Below, piece by piece: positions 1 through 6,028 of a stretch of DNA of 6,028 nt. The DNA comes from an uncultured Clostridia bacterium. GTDB lineage: Bacteria > Bacillota > Clostridia > Lachnospirales > Lachnospiraceae. The position numbers and the translations under genes were made by a program. The notes under the pieces were generated by a model. That model did no database searches, was not told the origin of the DNA, and saw only the letters and a program-made list of their open reading frames with translations. The stretch is from contig CAMWWR010000126.1 of the NCBI GenBank assembly GCA_947178045.1, positions 1-6,028 on the forward strand, in the 5' to 3' direction. Position 1 is the first letter of the stretch; every line of letters starts with the position of its first letter.

Positions 1-139
1 AATCTAAGGAAGTGCTGATTAAAGCAGCGTTTCCCTTATTTTTCTGTGCAAAATATTTGCTGCCAAAACAAGATTCTGAAAAATTACTGCGATAATCTCT
101 TACAAAATTATTAAATTTAAGATTTCCTGCAATTTTGCA
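1..139. other. AT-rich upstream region with no gene seen
   Basis: This stretch is much more AT-rich than the rest of the window and has frequent stops in the frames I read. I see no protein start with a credible ribosome site. A short GCTG/CAGC stem (14-17 with 25-28) is followed by a T-rich run, which could be the tail end of a terminator for a gene to the left, but a 4-bp core stem is too weak to call. A second sequence resembling an extended -10 (TGCGATAAT, 88-96) lacks a -35 at proper distance. The most likely role is intergenic DNA upstream of the promoter described next. Confidence 0.5.
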
Positions 140-168
140 TTGTTCTTTTGAATTTCGGATGCTATAAT
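140..168 (+). promoter_or_regulatory. Sigma-A type promoter with extended -10
   Basis: A perfect TATAAT lies at 163-168, preceded by TG one base upstream (TGC at 160-162), which makes a consensus extended -10 element. A weak -35, TTGTTC at 140-145, sits at the ideal 17-base spacing and matches the consensus only in its first three bases. Extended -10 promoters tolerate a poor -35. Transcription would begin near 175 and run toward the PAP2 gene, giving a leader of roughly 185 bases before its preferred start. This is the only strong promoter-like match I found in the window. The promoter of the - strand cluster must lie beyond the right edge. Confidence 0.65.
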
Positions 169-183
169 CATCATTACGATTCG

Positions 184-228
184 CCGGCGGGCGCCGGATA
201 CTGCGCTTCAGACCGTTCATTGGCGCAG
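184..228 (+). promoter_or_regulatory. Two GC-rich hairpins in the PAP2 leader
   Basis: Two inverted repeats follow each other just downstream of the predicted transcription start. The first pairs CCGGC (184-188) with GCCGG (193-197) around a 4-base loop. The second pairs CTGCGC (201-206) with GCGCAG (223-228) around a 16-base loop. Neither is followed by a T-run, so they are not typical intrinsic terminators. They could stabilise the 5' end of the transcript, bind a regulator as DNA or RNA, or be incidental to a GC-rich patch. I recognise no known riboswitch class here. Confidence 0.3.
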
Positions 229-268
229 CAATACGCCCCGTCTCCGATATCCGGGAAGAGAGTATAAG

Positions 269-325
269 ATGAAAGATCAAAGATTTTCAGTTTGGGAATT
301 TGCGCCGCGACGCAAGGTTTCCTGA
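269..325 (+). CDS. Possible 18-residue upstream/leader ORF
   Basis: ATG at 269 opens an 18-codon frame (MKDQRFSVWEFAPRRKVS) that stops with TGA at 323-325. A purine-rich GGGAAGAGAG (253-262) lies 6 bases upstream as a possible but non-ideal ribosome site. The stop touches the ATG at 326, and the frame is the same as that of the PAP2 gene, so a ribosome ending here could restart at 326, 350 or 362. It could be a leader peptide that couples or modulates PAP2 translation, the remnant of an older N-terminal extension, or chance. I do not recognise the peptide, and its length alone gives no statistical support. Confidence 0.25.
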   Translation: MKDQRFSVWEFAPRRKVS

Positions 326-361
326 ATGAAATGCCGCTTGCGCGGCGGAATGAGAGGAATC

Positions 362-1054
362 ATGAACAAATTTATCAGAAAATACAGCCATGCCTGGGTA
401 CTGCTCTATGCCTTTCTCTACATGCCGTGGTTCCTGTGGCTGGAGCGCACCGTGAAAACCAACTTTTCCGTGATCCATATTGAGCTGGATGATAAGATCC
501 CGTTTATAGAAATTTTTGTAATCCCCTACTTTTTGTGGTTTGCCTACATTTTTGTGACCGTCGCTTATTTTTTCTTCCGGGACCGGAGCGAATTTTACCA
601 CTGCACCGCGTACCTTTTCGGCGGCATGACGGTCTGCCTGCTGATCTACACGATCTGGCCGAACGGGCATGACCTTCGCCCGAATCTCAGCGCCCTCGGC
701 AGAGAAAATCTGTTTACCCGCCTTATGGTATGGCTTTACGGCACGGACACCTGTACAAACGTCTGTCCGAGCATCCACGCATTCAATTCGATCGGCGCAT
801 GCATTGCCATATACAAGAGCAGGTATTTGAAGAGCATGAAGTGGCTGCGCGCAGGCGCGCTGATCCTGACCATTCTGATCTGCATGTCCACCGTCTTCCT
901 GAAGCAGCACTCCTGCTTTGACGTTATATGCGCGGGGCTGCTCGCTCTCGTGATGTATATGGCAGTATATGTTCCGGATTATTCCGGGCTCCGCGCCAGA
1001 CATCGGGCGCGGGCCGCGGCCAGAGCACGGCTGCGGCGGGACCGCACCGCCTAG
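362..1054 (+). CDS. PAP2-family membrane phosphatase/phosphotransferase
   Basis: A 230-residue integral membrane protein with about six hydrophobic segments (roughly residues 12-27, 50-71, 82-98, 138-152, 162-178, 187-204). PAP2 signature pieces are in order: PNGHDLRP (100-107, the RP end of motif 1), PSIH (136-139, motif 2, normally PSGH) and STVFLKQHSCFD (176-187), which fits the motif 3 pattern S-R-x5-H-x3-D with Thr in place of Arg. The motif 2 and 3 histidines and the Asp are present. The family removes or transfers phosphate groups on lipids such as phosphatidate or polyprenyl diphosphate at the membrane; the substrate here is unknown. The set looks closest to the Aur1-like PAP2_3 branch. 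I chose ATG 362 because GAGAGG lies just upstream and the hydrophobic N-terminus follows directly; in-frame ATGs at 326 and 350 are alternatives. The C-terminal 20 residues are strikingly rich in Arg and Ala. The gene runs against the - strand cluster. Confidence 0.85.
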   Translation: MNKFIRKYSHAWVLLYAFLYMPWFLWLERTVKTNFSVIHIELDDKIPFIEIFVIPYFLWFAYIFVTVAYFFFRDRSEFYHCTAYLFGGMTVCLLIYTIWPNGHDLRPNLSALGRENLFTRLMVWLYGTDTCTNVCPSIHAFNSIGACIAIYKSRYLKSMKWLRAGALILTILICMSTVFLKQHSCFDVICAGLLALVMYMAVYVPDYSGLRARHRARAAARARLRRDRTA

Positions 1055-1079
1055 GAGATTCGCCTGATTGCGGCGGCCC

Positions 1080-2096
1080 TCAGCCAAATTTGAATATTTT
1101 CTTTGAAAGCTTATATCCTGCCTTGACGATTCCCCGGCCGAGCCTGCTTTTAAAATTCATGCTCCGGCCGAGGAAATTGTCATGGATCTCCTTGTACAGA
1201 CGCTTGTCCTTCTTTTTCAAATCTTCCCACAGCGCATCCTTTTTCGCGATACTTTCCTCCGAACCTTCCTTGATCAGATAGACCGAGGTAACCGTCATCA
1301 TGATGGACAGATATTTCAGCATATAGCTCTGCAGCTTTTTGTTCTTTATCGCCATAACATCGCAGCAATCAATCATATAGCGGTTGACCCGCTCCTGCTG
1401 GTCGATGCGGCGGATCATATTGGCCTCCGTCACGGACTGGTCGTCCCGGCCAATGAAATAGCGGTACAGGTTCACGTCGAGATAGTACATTGTCTTTACC
1501 AGAGGAAGTGGCTCATAGACAAAAATATTGTCCACATAAAAGGTGTGCTTCGGCAGCTCCATGCCGCAGTCGCGAAGCAGCTTTGTGCGGTAAATGACGG
1601 AGTGCATCAGGATATAATGCCCCTGCCGGAAATAGCGGACATCATCCCATGTGAATATCCGGTCGACCGGCAGTGCAGTGAGGTAATTGATAACCTTCTT
1701 CTTATCCTCAGCAACCTTTTCGTACACATAATTTGCAATCAGCAGATCCAGGCTCTGCCCCTCCTCGACAGTGCGGCGCAGCACGCCGAGCGCTTTGTCA
1801 AAGGCCGCCTCGTCCAGCCAGTCGTCGCTGTCGACCACCTTGTAATAAATTCCCGTGGCATTGCGCAGTCCCGTGTTGACCGCCTCCCCGTGCCCGCCGT
1901 TCTCCTGATGCACGGCGCGCACAATGGACGGATACCGCCTTGCGTAATCATCGGCGATTTTTCCGGTCTCATCCGTGGAGCCATCGTCCACGATAATGAT
2001 CTCCACATCCTCCCCTCCTGTCAGAATGCTGTCGAGCGCACGCTCCATATATGCCGCAGAATTATAGCAGGGTACTGCAACCGTCAATAGCTTCAT
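1080..2096 (-). CDS. Family 2 glycosyltransferase (GT-A fold)
   Basis: A 338-residue cytoplasmic glycosyltransferase. The start of the GT-A domain is classic: TVAVPCYN (5-12), IIIVDDGSTD (33-42) for nucleotide binding, and VVDSDDW (87-93) holding the DXD-type metal/nucleotide-sugar motif. The conserved NGGHGEAVNTG (66-76) lies between them. The acceptor half includes YVDNIFVYEPLP (187-198) and YFIGRDDQSVT (213-223). The last 20 or so residues are basic with spaced hydrophobics (GYKLSKKIFKFG at the end) and may form an amphipathic helix touching the membrane. Such enzymes move a sugar from a nucleotide sugar to a glycan or lipid acceptor during envelope polysaccharide or glycolipid synthesis; the donor and acceptor cannot be read from sequence. 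ATG 2096 is supported by AAGGAGG at 2106-2112, 9 bases upstream. It is the last gene of the - cluster, 24 bp after its neighbour. No frameshift is seen. Confidence 0.9.
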   Translation of the reverse strand: MKLLTVAVPCYNSAAYMERALDSILTGGEDVEIIIVDDGSTDETGKIADDYARRYPSIVRAVHQENGGHGEAVNTGLRNATGIYYKVVDSDDWLDEAAFDKALGVLRRTVEEGQSLDLLIANYVYEKVAEDKKKVINYLTALPVDRIFTWDDVRYFRQGHYILMHSVIYRTKLLRDCGMELPKHTFYVDNIFVYEPLPLVKTMYYLDVNLYRYFIGRDDQSVTEANMIRRIDQQERVNRYMIDCCDVMAIKNKKLQSYMLKYLSIMMTVTSVYLIKEGSEESIAKKDALWEDLKKKDKRLYKEIHDNFLGRSMNFKSRLGRGIVKAGYKLSKKIFKFG

Positions 2097-2120
2097 AGCT
2101 GGCTTCCTCCTTATCTTCTC

Positions 2121-4682
2121 TCACCATACCGCAATAAAATAATAATCGCTCCCGCCGAGAAAGTTCTCGGCCTCTCTCATCGTCAGATGGCGTTTTCTTC
2201 CCCGTTCCGGCTGCACGGCGGTAATCCCGCTCTTATCGTAGCCGGTGATCAGCATTGCGCTTCCGTCCGCGCCGACCGCGATGACGGGCGTTTTGCAGTA
2301 TACATAGTACAACGCCTCATCCAGCGTAATGCCGGAAAGCTTCATAACGTCCTCCCGGAGATACTGCTCCAGCCAGTCCGTCAGCTTTCCTCTCTCCGGC
2401 CGGTACTGCGCGATATCCGCCTCCACATTGCGGTACTCCAGAAGGAGCTTCACGCAGGTCATCAGGGAGTTGGTATTTTCCGTCTGCGAGGCCGTGCCGA
2501 CCCCCGCAATATCCGCGGACGCCGCCTTCACACCGCGGGTCCAGATAACCCGCCCGCCGCTGGTGATAACCGAGCCGGTCGTATTGTCCGCCAGCGCGAT
2601 TGCCGCCCCCGGCTCCTTCGTCATGTTGACGACATTGCCGTAGGCGTAGGCCAGATAAAAGTCGCCGAAATAATCCGGCGTATTCACGCGCACCGTGACG
2701 TCCTCGGAAATCACCGTGTTTTTTGTCACCTGAACGTCCGGAATCCGCGAGATGGTAATGCCCGACGGCAGCGACAGATAATATTCCTTCCTCATCAGCT
2801 CCGTGACCCTTTCCGTGACCTTCAGCTTCTCGGATCGCTGACTGAACTGATTCAGAATGTAATCCTCCTCCGCGGCCTGATACTTCCGGCTGCCGGAGGC
2901 CGCTCCGGTCACGCGCTCCAGCCGCAGCACATTGTCCTCCACCTGCACGGAGGTGACAAAATAACCGTCCTTCTGGTACGTTTTCAGACTGCTGCCGGAA
3001 AAATCCACGATCTCCACCGTTCGGTAGGCCGCGATTCGCGTCCCGTCCGCCAGTATCTCCACATCCTCCGCCGCCGTGCTCCCGAGAATCAGATTTGCGT
3101 CGATCATTCCGAGCAGCCCCAGAATCTCTCCGTTTTTCGCACGGATAACCGTCCGCTCGCCCGTGTCGAGATCCAGCAGATGCACCGTATCGGTTCTTCC
3201 CTGCTCGTCCGCCGACTGCCAGGCAATCGTATGCCGATCCCTGGAATAGACCATCGTCTCCTCCGTCACATTCTCCGCAATGACCGAAAAGCTTTTTGTA
3301 ATCAGATTGTACTCATAGATCGTATCGTAAATATGGAAATAGAAAATCTCCTCCCGGCTGCAGTACGCAAATTTTCCAAGCGTTTCCTTGAGCAGCTCGT
3401 AGGTCGTGTTCATCGGGAAATAAGCTCTCTCCTCGATCGTCTGATCCGACGGGTGATAGGTGTAGAGCAGCATCCCGACCCTTCCCTCATATTCTCCCCT
3501 GTTCATATAGCCGTAAACAAGAAAATCCACCGCGCCGCTGCCGTCGATCGAAAGCAGCTTTATACCGTGCTTGTCGTATTCATCCCGGATATGATCGGAC
3601 TCCTGCTGCCGGAATGAAAACACCGTCGTCAGTAGATTGTTCTCCGAGCTGTACACATAGAGCGATCCGTTTCTGACAAAGGCGACCCGCGTGCCGTCCG
3701 TATTCGCCAGCATCTCCGGCGATGTGTCCCCCGTGATGCCGAGCTTAAATTCACTTTTGGAAAGGCTGGTGTTCTTTACATCAAATACCGCCTCCATTGT
3801 GCGCTCATAATTAAAAAGATAGATTCGGGATGGCGTATATTGAAACCGGAAATGCTCGCGCACATAATAGGTTTCCGGTCCCGTGGGCGTCTGGATGAGC
3901 AGATAACTGCCGAGCACGACCGAAGCCATGTCCTGCGTGTACTCCGTGATTGTGGGCGGAAGCGCATACTGCTCCTGCGGCGCAAGCTCCCCATAGCTCA
4001 GAAAATCGAGACTGTTGTAGATATTCGCCCGCGAGAAATCCGTCTCGTCCGCATTCTTTTTTGTCTCCAGATATTTCTTCACAGCCGAGGCCTTCTCCTT
4101 TTGGATCAGCGAGCTGTGGAACATCGCCACATACTCCAGCTTTTCCGCAAGGTGGGAATTGGTATAAAGCTTAATGCGCGTATAATAATAAATGCGCTTG
4201 CTCTCGTTGCTGATGAGCGTCAGCTTGACAACATACTCCTCTCCTGCCGCATACTCGCCCCTGAGCCTGATCTTTGCCGTCTTCTTCCCGCTTTCCTCTT
4301 CCCCGTCCGCATTTTTGTGCTTATCCAGAGAAATCACAGAGCCCTCCTCGAGCTTTGTCCCGAGCGCGGTCTCGTACACCTCGTAATTTACCTTTTTAAT
4401 ATTGTATTCATTCTCCGTAATCAGCAGCTGAAATGCCTTTTCCGCCGTCAGCGGCGTGATGCTCTCCCTCACGAGCATCGCGTCCAGATTGGAGCAGTAC
4501 CCGTGCAGCAGATTTATCTCCTGGTTTTCTGCCAGGATCGTCACAACCGGAAGCGTGGTCTCCTGCATTTCCGTTGTCTTTCTCTCCGCGCTGAATACAA
4601 TTTCCCTCATGTTGCTGCCGAAATAGAACAGGGAACCGGCAAACAGAAATACCAGCGCTAAAATTCGATATACCGTTTTCAA
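2121..4682 (-). CDS. Membrane-anchored propeller-like protein with C39/papain-like C-terminal domain
   Basis: An 853-residue protein I cannot name. Residues 5-21 form one hydrophobic segment, a signal anchor or uncleaved signal peptide, with the rest predicted outside the membrane. Residues about 40-320 are mixed strand/helix with no known motif. From about 325 to 590, repeats such as DGTRVAFVRNGSLYVYSSEN (329-348), FYFHIYDTIYEYNLITKSF and TVHLLDLDTGERTVI resemble beta-propeller blades of the TolB/WD40-like kind. Residues about 715-853 look like a C39/papain-like peptidase fold: Q733, a helix with LLLEY, TPVIAV, and SAMLITGYDKSGI. The positions expected to hold catalytic Cys, His and Asp/Asn read Ser739, Ser808 and Gln824, so peptidase activity is doubtful. 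The start is TTG with AGGAGG 11 bases upstream; the next ATG (residue 25) would lose the anchor. A surface binding or scaffolding role is my inference. Confidence 0.8.
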   Translation of the reverse strand: MKTVYRILALVFLFAGSLFYFGSNMREIVFSAERKTTEMQETTLPVVTILAENQEINLLHGYCSNLDAMLVRESITPLTAEKAFQLLITENEYNIKKVNYEVYETALGTKLEEGSVISLDKHKNADGEEESGKKTAKIRLRGEYAAGEEYVVKLTLISNESKRIYYYTRIKLYTNSHLAEKLEYVAMFHSSLIQKEKASAVKKYLETKKNADETDFSRANIYNSLDFLSYGELAPQEQYALPPTITEYTQDMASVVLGSYLLIQTPTGPETYYVREHFRFQYTPSRIYLFNYERTMEAVFDVKNTSLSKSEFKLGITGDTSPEMLANTDGTRVAFVRNGSLYVYSSENNLLTTVFSFRQQESDHIRDEYDKHGIKLLSIDGSGAVDFLVYGYMNRGEYEGRVGMLLYTYHPSDQTIEERAYFPMNTTYELLKETLGKFAYCSREEIFYFHIYDTIYEYNLITKSFSVIAENVTEETMVYSRDRHTIAWQSADEQGRTDTVHLLDLDTGERTVIRAKNGEILGLLGMIDANLILGSTAAEDVEILADGTRIAAYRTVEIVDFSGSSLKTYQKDGYFVTSVQVEDNVLRLERVTGAASGSRKYQAAEEDYILNQFSQRSEKLKVTERVTELMRKEYYLSLPSGITISRIPDVQVTKNTVISEDVTVRVNTPDYFGDFYLAYAYGNVVNMTKEPGAAIALADNTTGSVITSGGRVIWTRGVKAASADIAGVGTASQTENTNSLMTCVKLLLEYRNVEADIAQYRPERGKLTDWLEQYLREDVMKLSGITLDEALYYVYCKTPVIAVGADGSAMLITGYDKSGITAVQPERGRKRHLTMREAENFLGGSDYYFIAVW

Positions 4683-4689
4683 AATCGTC

Positions 4690-5987
4690 TCAGCCTCCTA
4701 TCATATCCCGGTAAAAGGTCGGATTGACATGCAGCTCCCGGATACAATTCTCATAGCGCTCCCGCCGCTGCTTCCTCACGGCAGCCGGAACAACCGCGTC
4801 CTTCCGGACGGCCCGCAGCAGAATATTCTTTGGAGTATGCTCCATGTCGATAAATTCCAGCACCTGCACCTGATAGCCGAGCTGCTCGAGCAGCCCCGCC
4901 CGCAGACCGTCCGTGATCAGCGCGGCCATGCGCTCCTTCAGCAGCCCGTATTTCAGCACCGGCGACAGCATATCGTTTGCCAGCGTCCGATTCAGCTCAT
5001 GCTGACAGCACGGCACGCTCAAAATCACCTTCGCTCCCCAGCCGACGGCCTTCTCGAGGGCATAATCGGTCGCCGTATCACAGGCATGCAGCGTGACGAC
5101 CATGTCGATCCTGTCGCAGCCCTCGTACGACGCGATATCTCCCTGTAAAAAGTGCAGCCCGGAATAGCCGAAACGCTGCGCGAGAGCATTGCAGCGCTCG
5201 ATCACATCCTCCTTCAGATCAAGCCCCGTGATACGGACCGAATATCCCTTCCGCTCGTGCAGATAATAGTACATTGCAAACGTCAGATAGGATTTCCCGC
5301 AGCCGAAATCCAGAATGGACAGCTCCTGCTCCCTCGGAAGCTCCGGCAGCACATCCTCGATAAACTCAAGAAAGCGGTTGATCTGCCGGAATTTGTCATA
5401 GCGCGGGCGCACGACCTTCCCCTCCGCTGTCATAATCCCCAGCTCCACAAGGAACAGCACGGGCGTCCCCTCGCCGAGAATATAATTCTTTGCGCGATTA
5501 TGACGAAGCTCCGTCTCCCCAGGTCTACAAACTGCTGCTTCCACCCGTCTGTCCGGAACGGCTGCTCCTTTTTCGCATCCGCTGGCTGTTTCTGCCTGCC
5601 CGTCGGAGTTGGCTGCTCCTTTTTCGCATCCGTGGGCTGTTTCTGCCCGCCCGTCCGAAACGGCTGCTCTCTCCTCCTCCCGGGGAACCGGCGTCTTTCT
5701 TTTTTCCCGGACGGTCACCTGCCCCTTCTTGCTGACAAGAATGGTAACATCCGCACGGCGCGACCGCAGCTCAACCTGTTTCATGCAGTTCTCAAGCCAA
5801 TCCGGCAGCTTATCGAGCAGGCCGTCCACCGTGTAATTCTCATGAAACACCTTGACGCCGCGGTATTCACAGGCCTGAAAACGGAGTCCGGCATTCAGCA
5901 GCACCGGCCTTATGGTCACCTTTTTCAGCTCCTCCGGCCTGCGGCTGTTTGATATAGTAATCTGCGACAGATCCCCGTCACAGTATT
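4690..5987 (-). CDS. Class I SAM-dependent methyltransferase (PF13679-like), 5' end missing
   Basis: Residues are counted from the GTG at 5919, the only standard start codon available in this frame. The N-terminal part (RPVLLNAGLRFQ, then VFHENYT at 24-30) is a conserved front domain. Residues about 77-140 are a low-complexity linker with two 17-residue repeats. The methyltransferase domain starts near NYILGEGTPVLF: ILDFGCGKSYLTFA (202-215) is SAM motif I, TGLDLK (231-236) carries the acidic ribose-binding Asp, and LHACDTATDYAL (277-288) and VPCCQHEL (303-310) are typical of the METTL25/GSTCD-like group PF13679. The substrate is unknown; RNA or protein are possibilities. The frame stays open upstream of the GTG through DGDLSQITISNSRRPEELKK, which reads like the true family N-terminus, so I extend the gene to 5987. 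There the sequence folds back on itself, and the real start is not in the window. It is the first gene of the cluster seen here and ends 7 bp before the next start. Confidence 0.85.
4694..4699 (-). promoter_or_regulatory. Ribosome binding site deciding a TTG start
   Basis: On the - strand AGGAGG lies inside the last codons of the methyltransferase gene (ATG ATA GGA GGC TGA), 11 bases before the TTG at 4682. No ATG or GTG is available in this gap, and the first in-frame ATG would remove the membrane anchor. The site therefore supports TTG initiation and translational coupling to the upstream gene. The spacing is somewhat long, so modest translation is likely. Confidence 0.6.
5560..5661 (-). 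repeat. 51-bp tandem repeat inside the methyltransferase gene
   Basis: Two consecutive 51-bp copies (5560-5610 and 5611-5661) differ at about 7 positions by hand alignment. A partial copy follows on each side: GGCTGCTC recurs at 5662, and an imperfect half copy lies at about 5530-5559. Since 51 is a multiple of 3, the frame is kept, giving 17-residue units AETAHGCEKGAANSDGQ and AETASGCEKGAAVPDRR (residues 92-125 from the GTG). The repeat lies in the flexible linker between the front domain and the catalytic domain and probably arose by replication slippage or unequal recombination. Each unit contains one Cys. Confidence 0.85.
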
Positions 5988-6028
5988 TTGCAATAATACT
6001 GTGACGGGGATCTGTCGCAGATTACTAT
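5954..6028. repeat. Perfect 34-bp inverted repeat at the window edge
   Basis: Arm 5954-5987 is the exact reverse complement of arm 5995-6028, with a 7-base turn TTGCAAT at 5988-5994. The right arm ends at the last base of the window. The left arm is in frame with the methyltransferase on the - strand and encodes plausible family sequence, while the first stop of that frame (6022-6024) lies only in the right arm. There is no T-run to suggest a terminator. A snap-back assembly or amplification artefact at a contig end is the most likely cause; a genuine hairpin or hairpin telomere is a less likely alternative. Confidence 0.9.

Noticed and set aside
14..46. Possible intrinsic terminator at the left edge
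   Set aside because: The stem has only four firm base pairs (GCTG/CAGC) plus wobble pairs, and the T-rich stretch after it is interrupted, so it is too weak to call.
1012..1021. Perfect palindrome GGCCGCGGCC
   Set aside because: It lies within the Arg/Ala codons at the end of the PAP2 gene and is expected in such GC-rich coding sequence; no second copy was seen.
287..1087. A 266-codon - strand open frame opposite the PAP2 gene
   Set aside because: The + strand has PAP2 motifs and six membrane segments in order; the - frame has no recognisable motif and overlaps the end of the glycosyltransferase gene.
1182..2090. A 302-codon + strand open frame opposite the glycosyltransferase
   Set aside because: The - strand encodes the full GT-A motif series with an AAGGAGG site; the + frame is a shadow.
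2187..3617. A 476-codon + strand open frame opposite the propeller gene
   Set aside because: It mirrors the codon pattern of the - strand gene, is rich in Arg, His, Leu and Ile without domain motifs, and lacks a good ribosome site. The - strand gene has a coherent anchor and domain order.
5152..5952. A 266-codon + strand frame with Cys/Phe-rich repeats
   Set aside because: Its repeats (GCSFFASAGCFCLPVG type) are just the antisense reading of the 51-bp tandem repeat in the methyltransferase gene.
5954..6028. Inverted repeat as a Rho-independent terminator
   Set aside because: There is no T-run after either arm, the stem is far longer than usual, and the left arm is inside a coding frame.
1..6028. 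CRISPR array, insertion sequence, tRNA or rRNA
   Set aside because: I found no spaced direct repeats, transposase, cloverleaf or rRNA-like sequence while reading the window.

Overview
The window most resembles chromosomal DNA of a Clostridia bacterium, probably Lachnospiraceae. Reasons: AGGAGG-type ribosome sites, moderately GC-rich genes beside an AT-rich promoter region, and a set of proteins whose style (a PAP2 protein with STVFLKQHS, a GT2 enzyme with a basic C-terminal tail, a PF13679-type methyltransferase) I associate with that family. This placement is inference from protein style and has not been tested by a search.

Layout. Bases 1-361 hold no convincing ordinary gene. They contain an AT-rich stretch, one very good extended -10 promoter on the + strand (about 140-168), a leader with two GC-rich hairpins, and a possible 18-codon upstream ORF (269-325). 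Next comes a + strand gene for a small multi-pass PAP2-type membrane phosphatase or phosphotransferase (362-1054). The rest is a tightly spaced three-gene cluster on the - strand, in transcription order: a class I SAM-dependent methyltransferase (about 5987-4690, 5' end missing), an 853-residue membrane-anchored extracytoplasmic protein with propeller-like repeats and a C-terminal papain/C39-like fold (4682-2121), and a family 2 glycosyltransferase (2096-1080). The + gene and the - cluster converge, with 25 bp between their stop codons.

How the genes may work together. Three of the four products point to the envelope: a lipid-phosphate type membrane enzyme, a cytoplasmic glycosyltransferase with a tail that could touch the membrane, and a large surface protein. 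The cluster spacing (7 bp, then 24 bp) supports co-transcription of the three - genes. A shared envelope pathway is only a hypothesis, because the methyltransferase has no obvious envelope role.

The right edge is abnormal. Bases 5954-5987 and 5995-6028 form a perfect 34-bp inverted repeat around a 7-base turn, ending exactly at the last base. The left arm is coding sequence of the methyltransferase, so the right arm looks like a fold-back (snap-back) assembly or amplification artefact that cuts off the gene's true start. The two most interesting biological points are the propeller protein with a papain-like domain whose catalytic positions all appear replaced, and a 51-bp tandem repeat that enlarges the linker of the methyltransferase.
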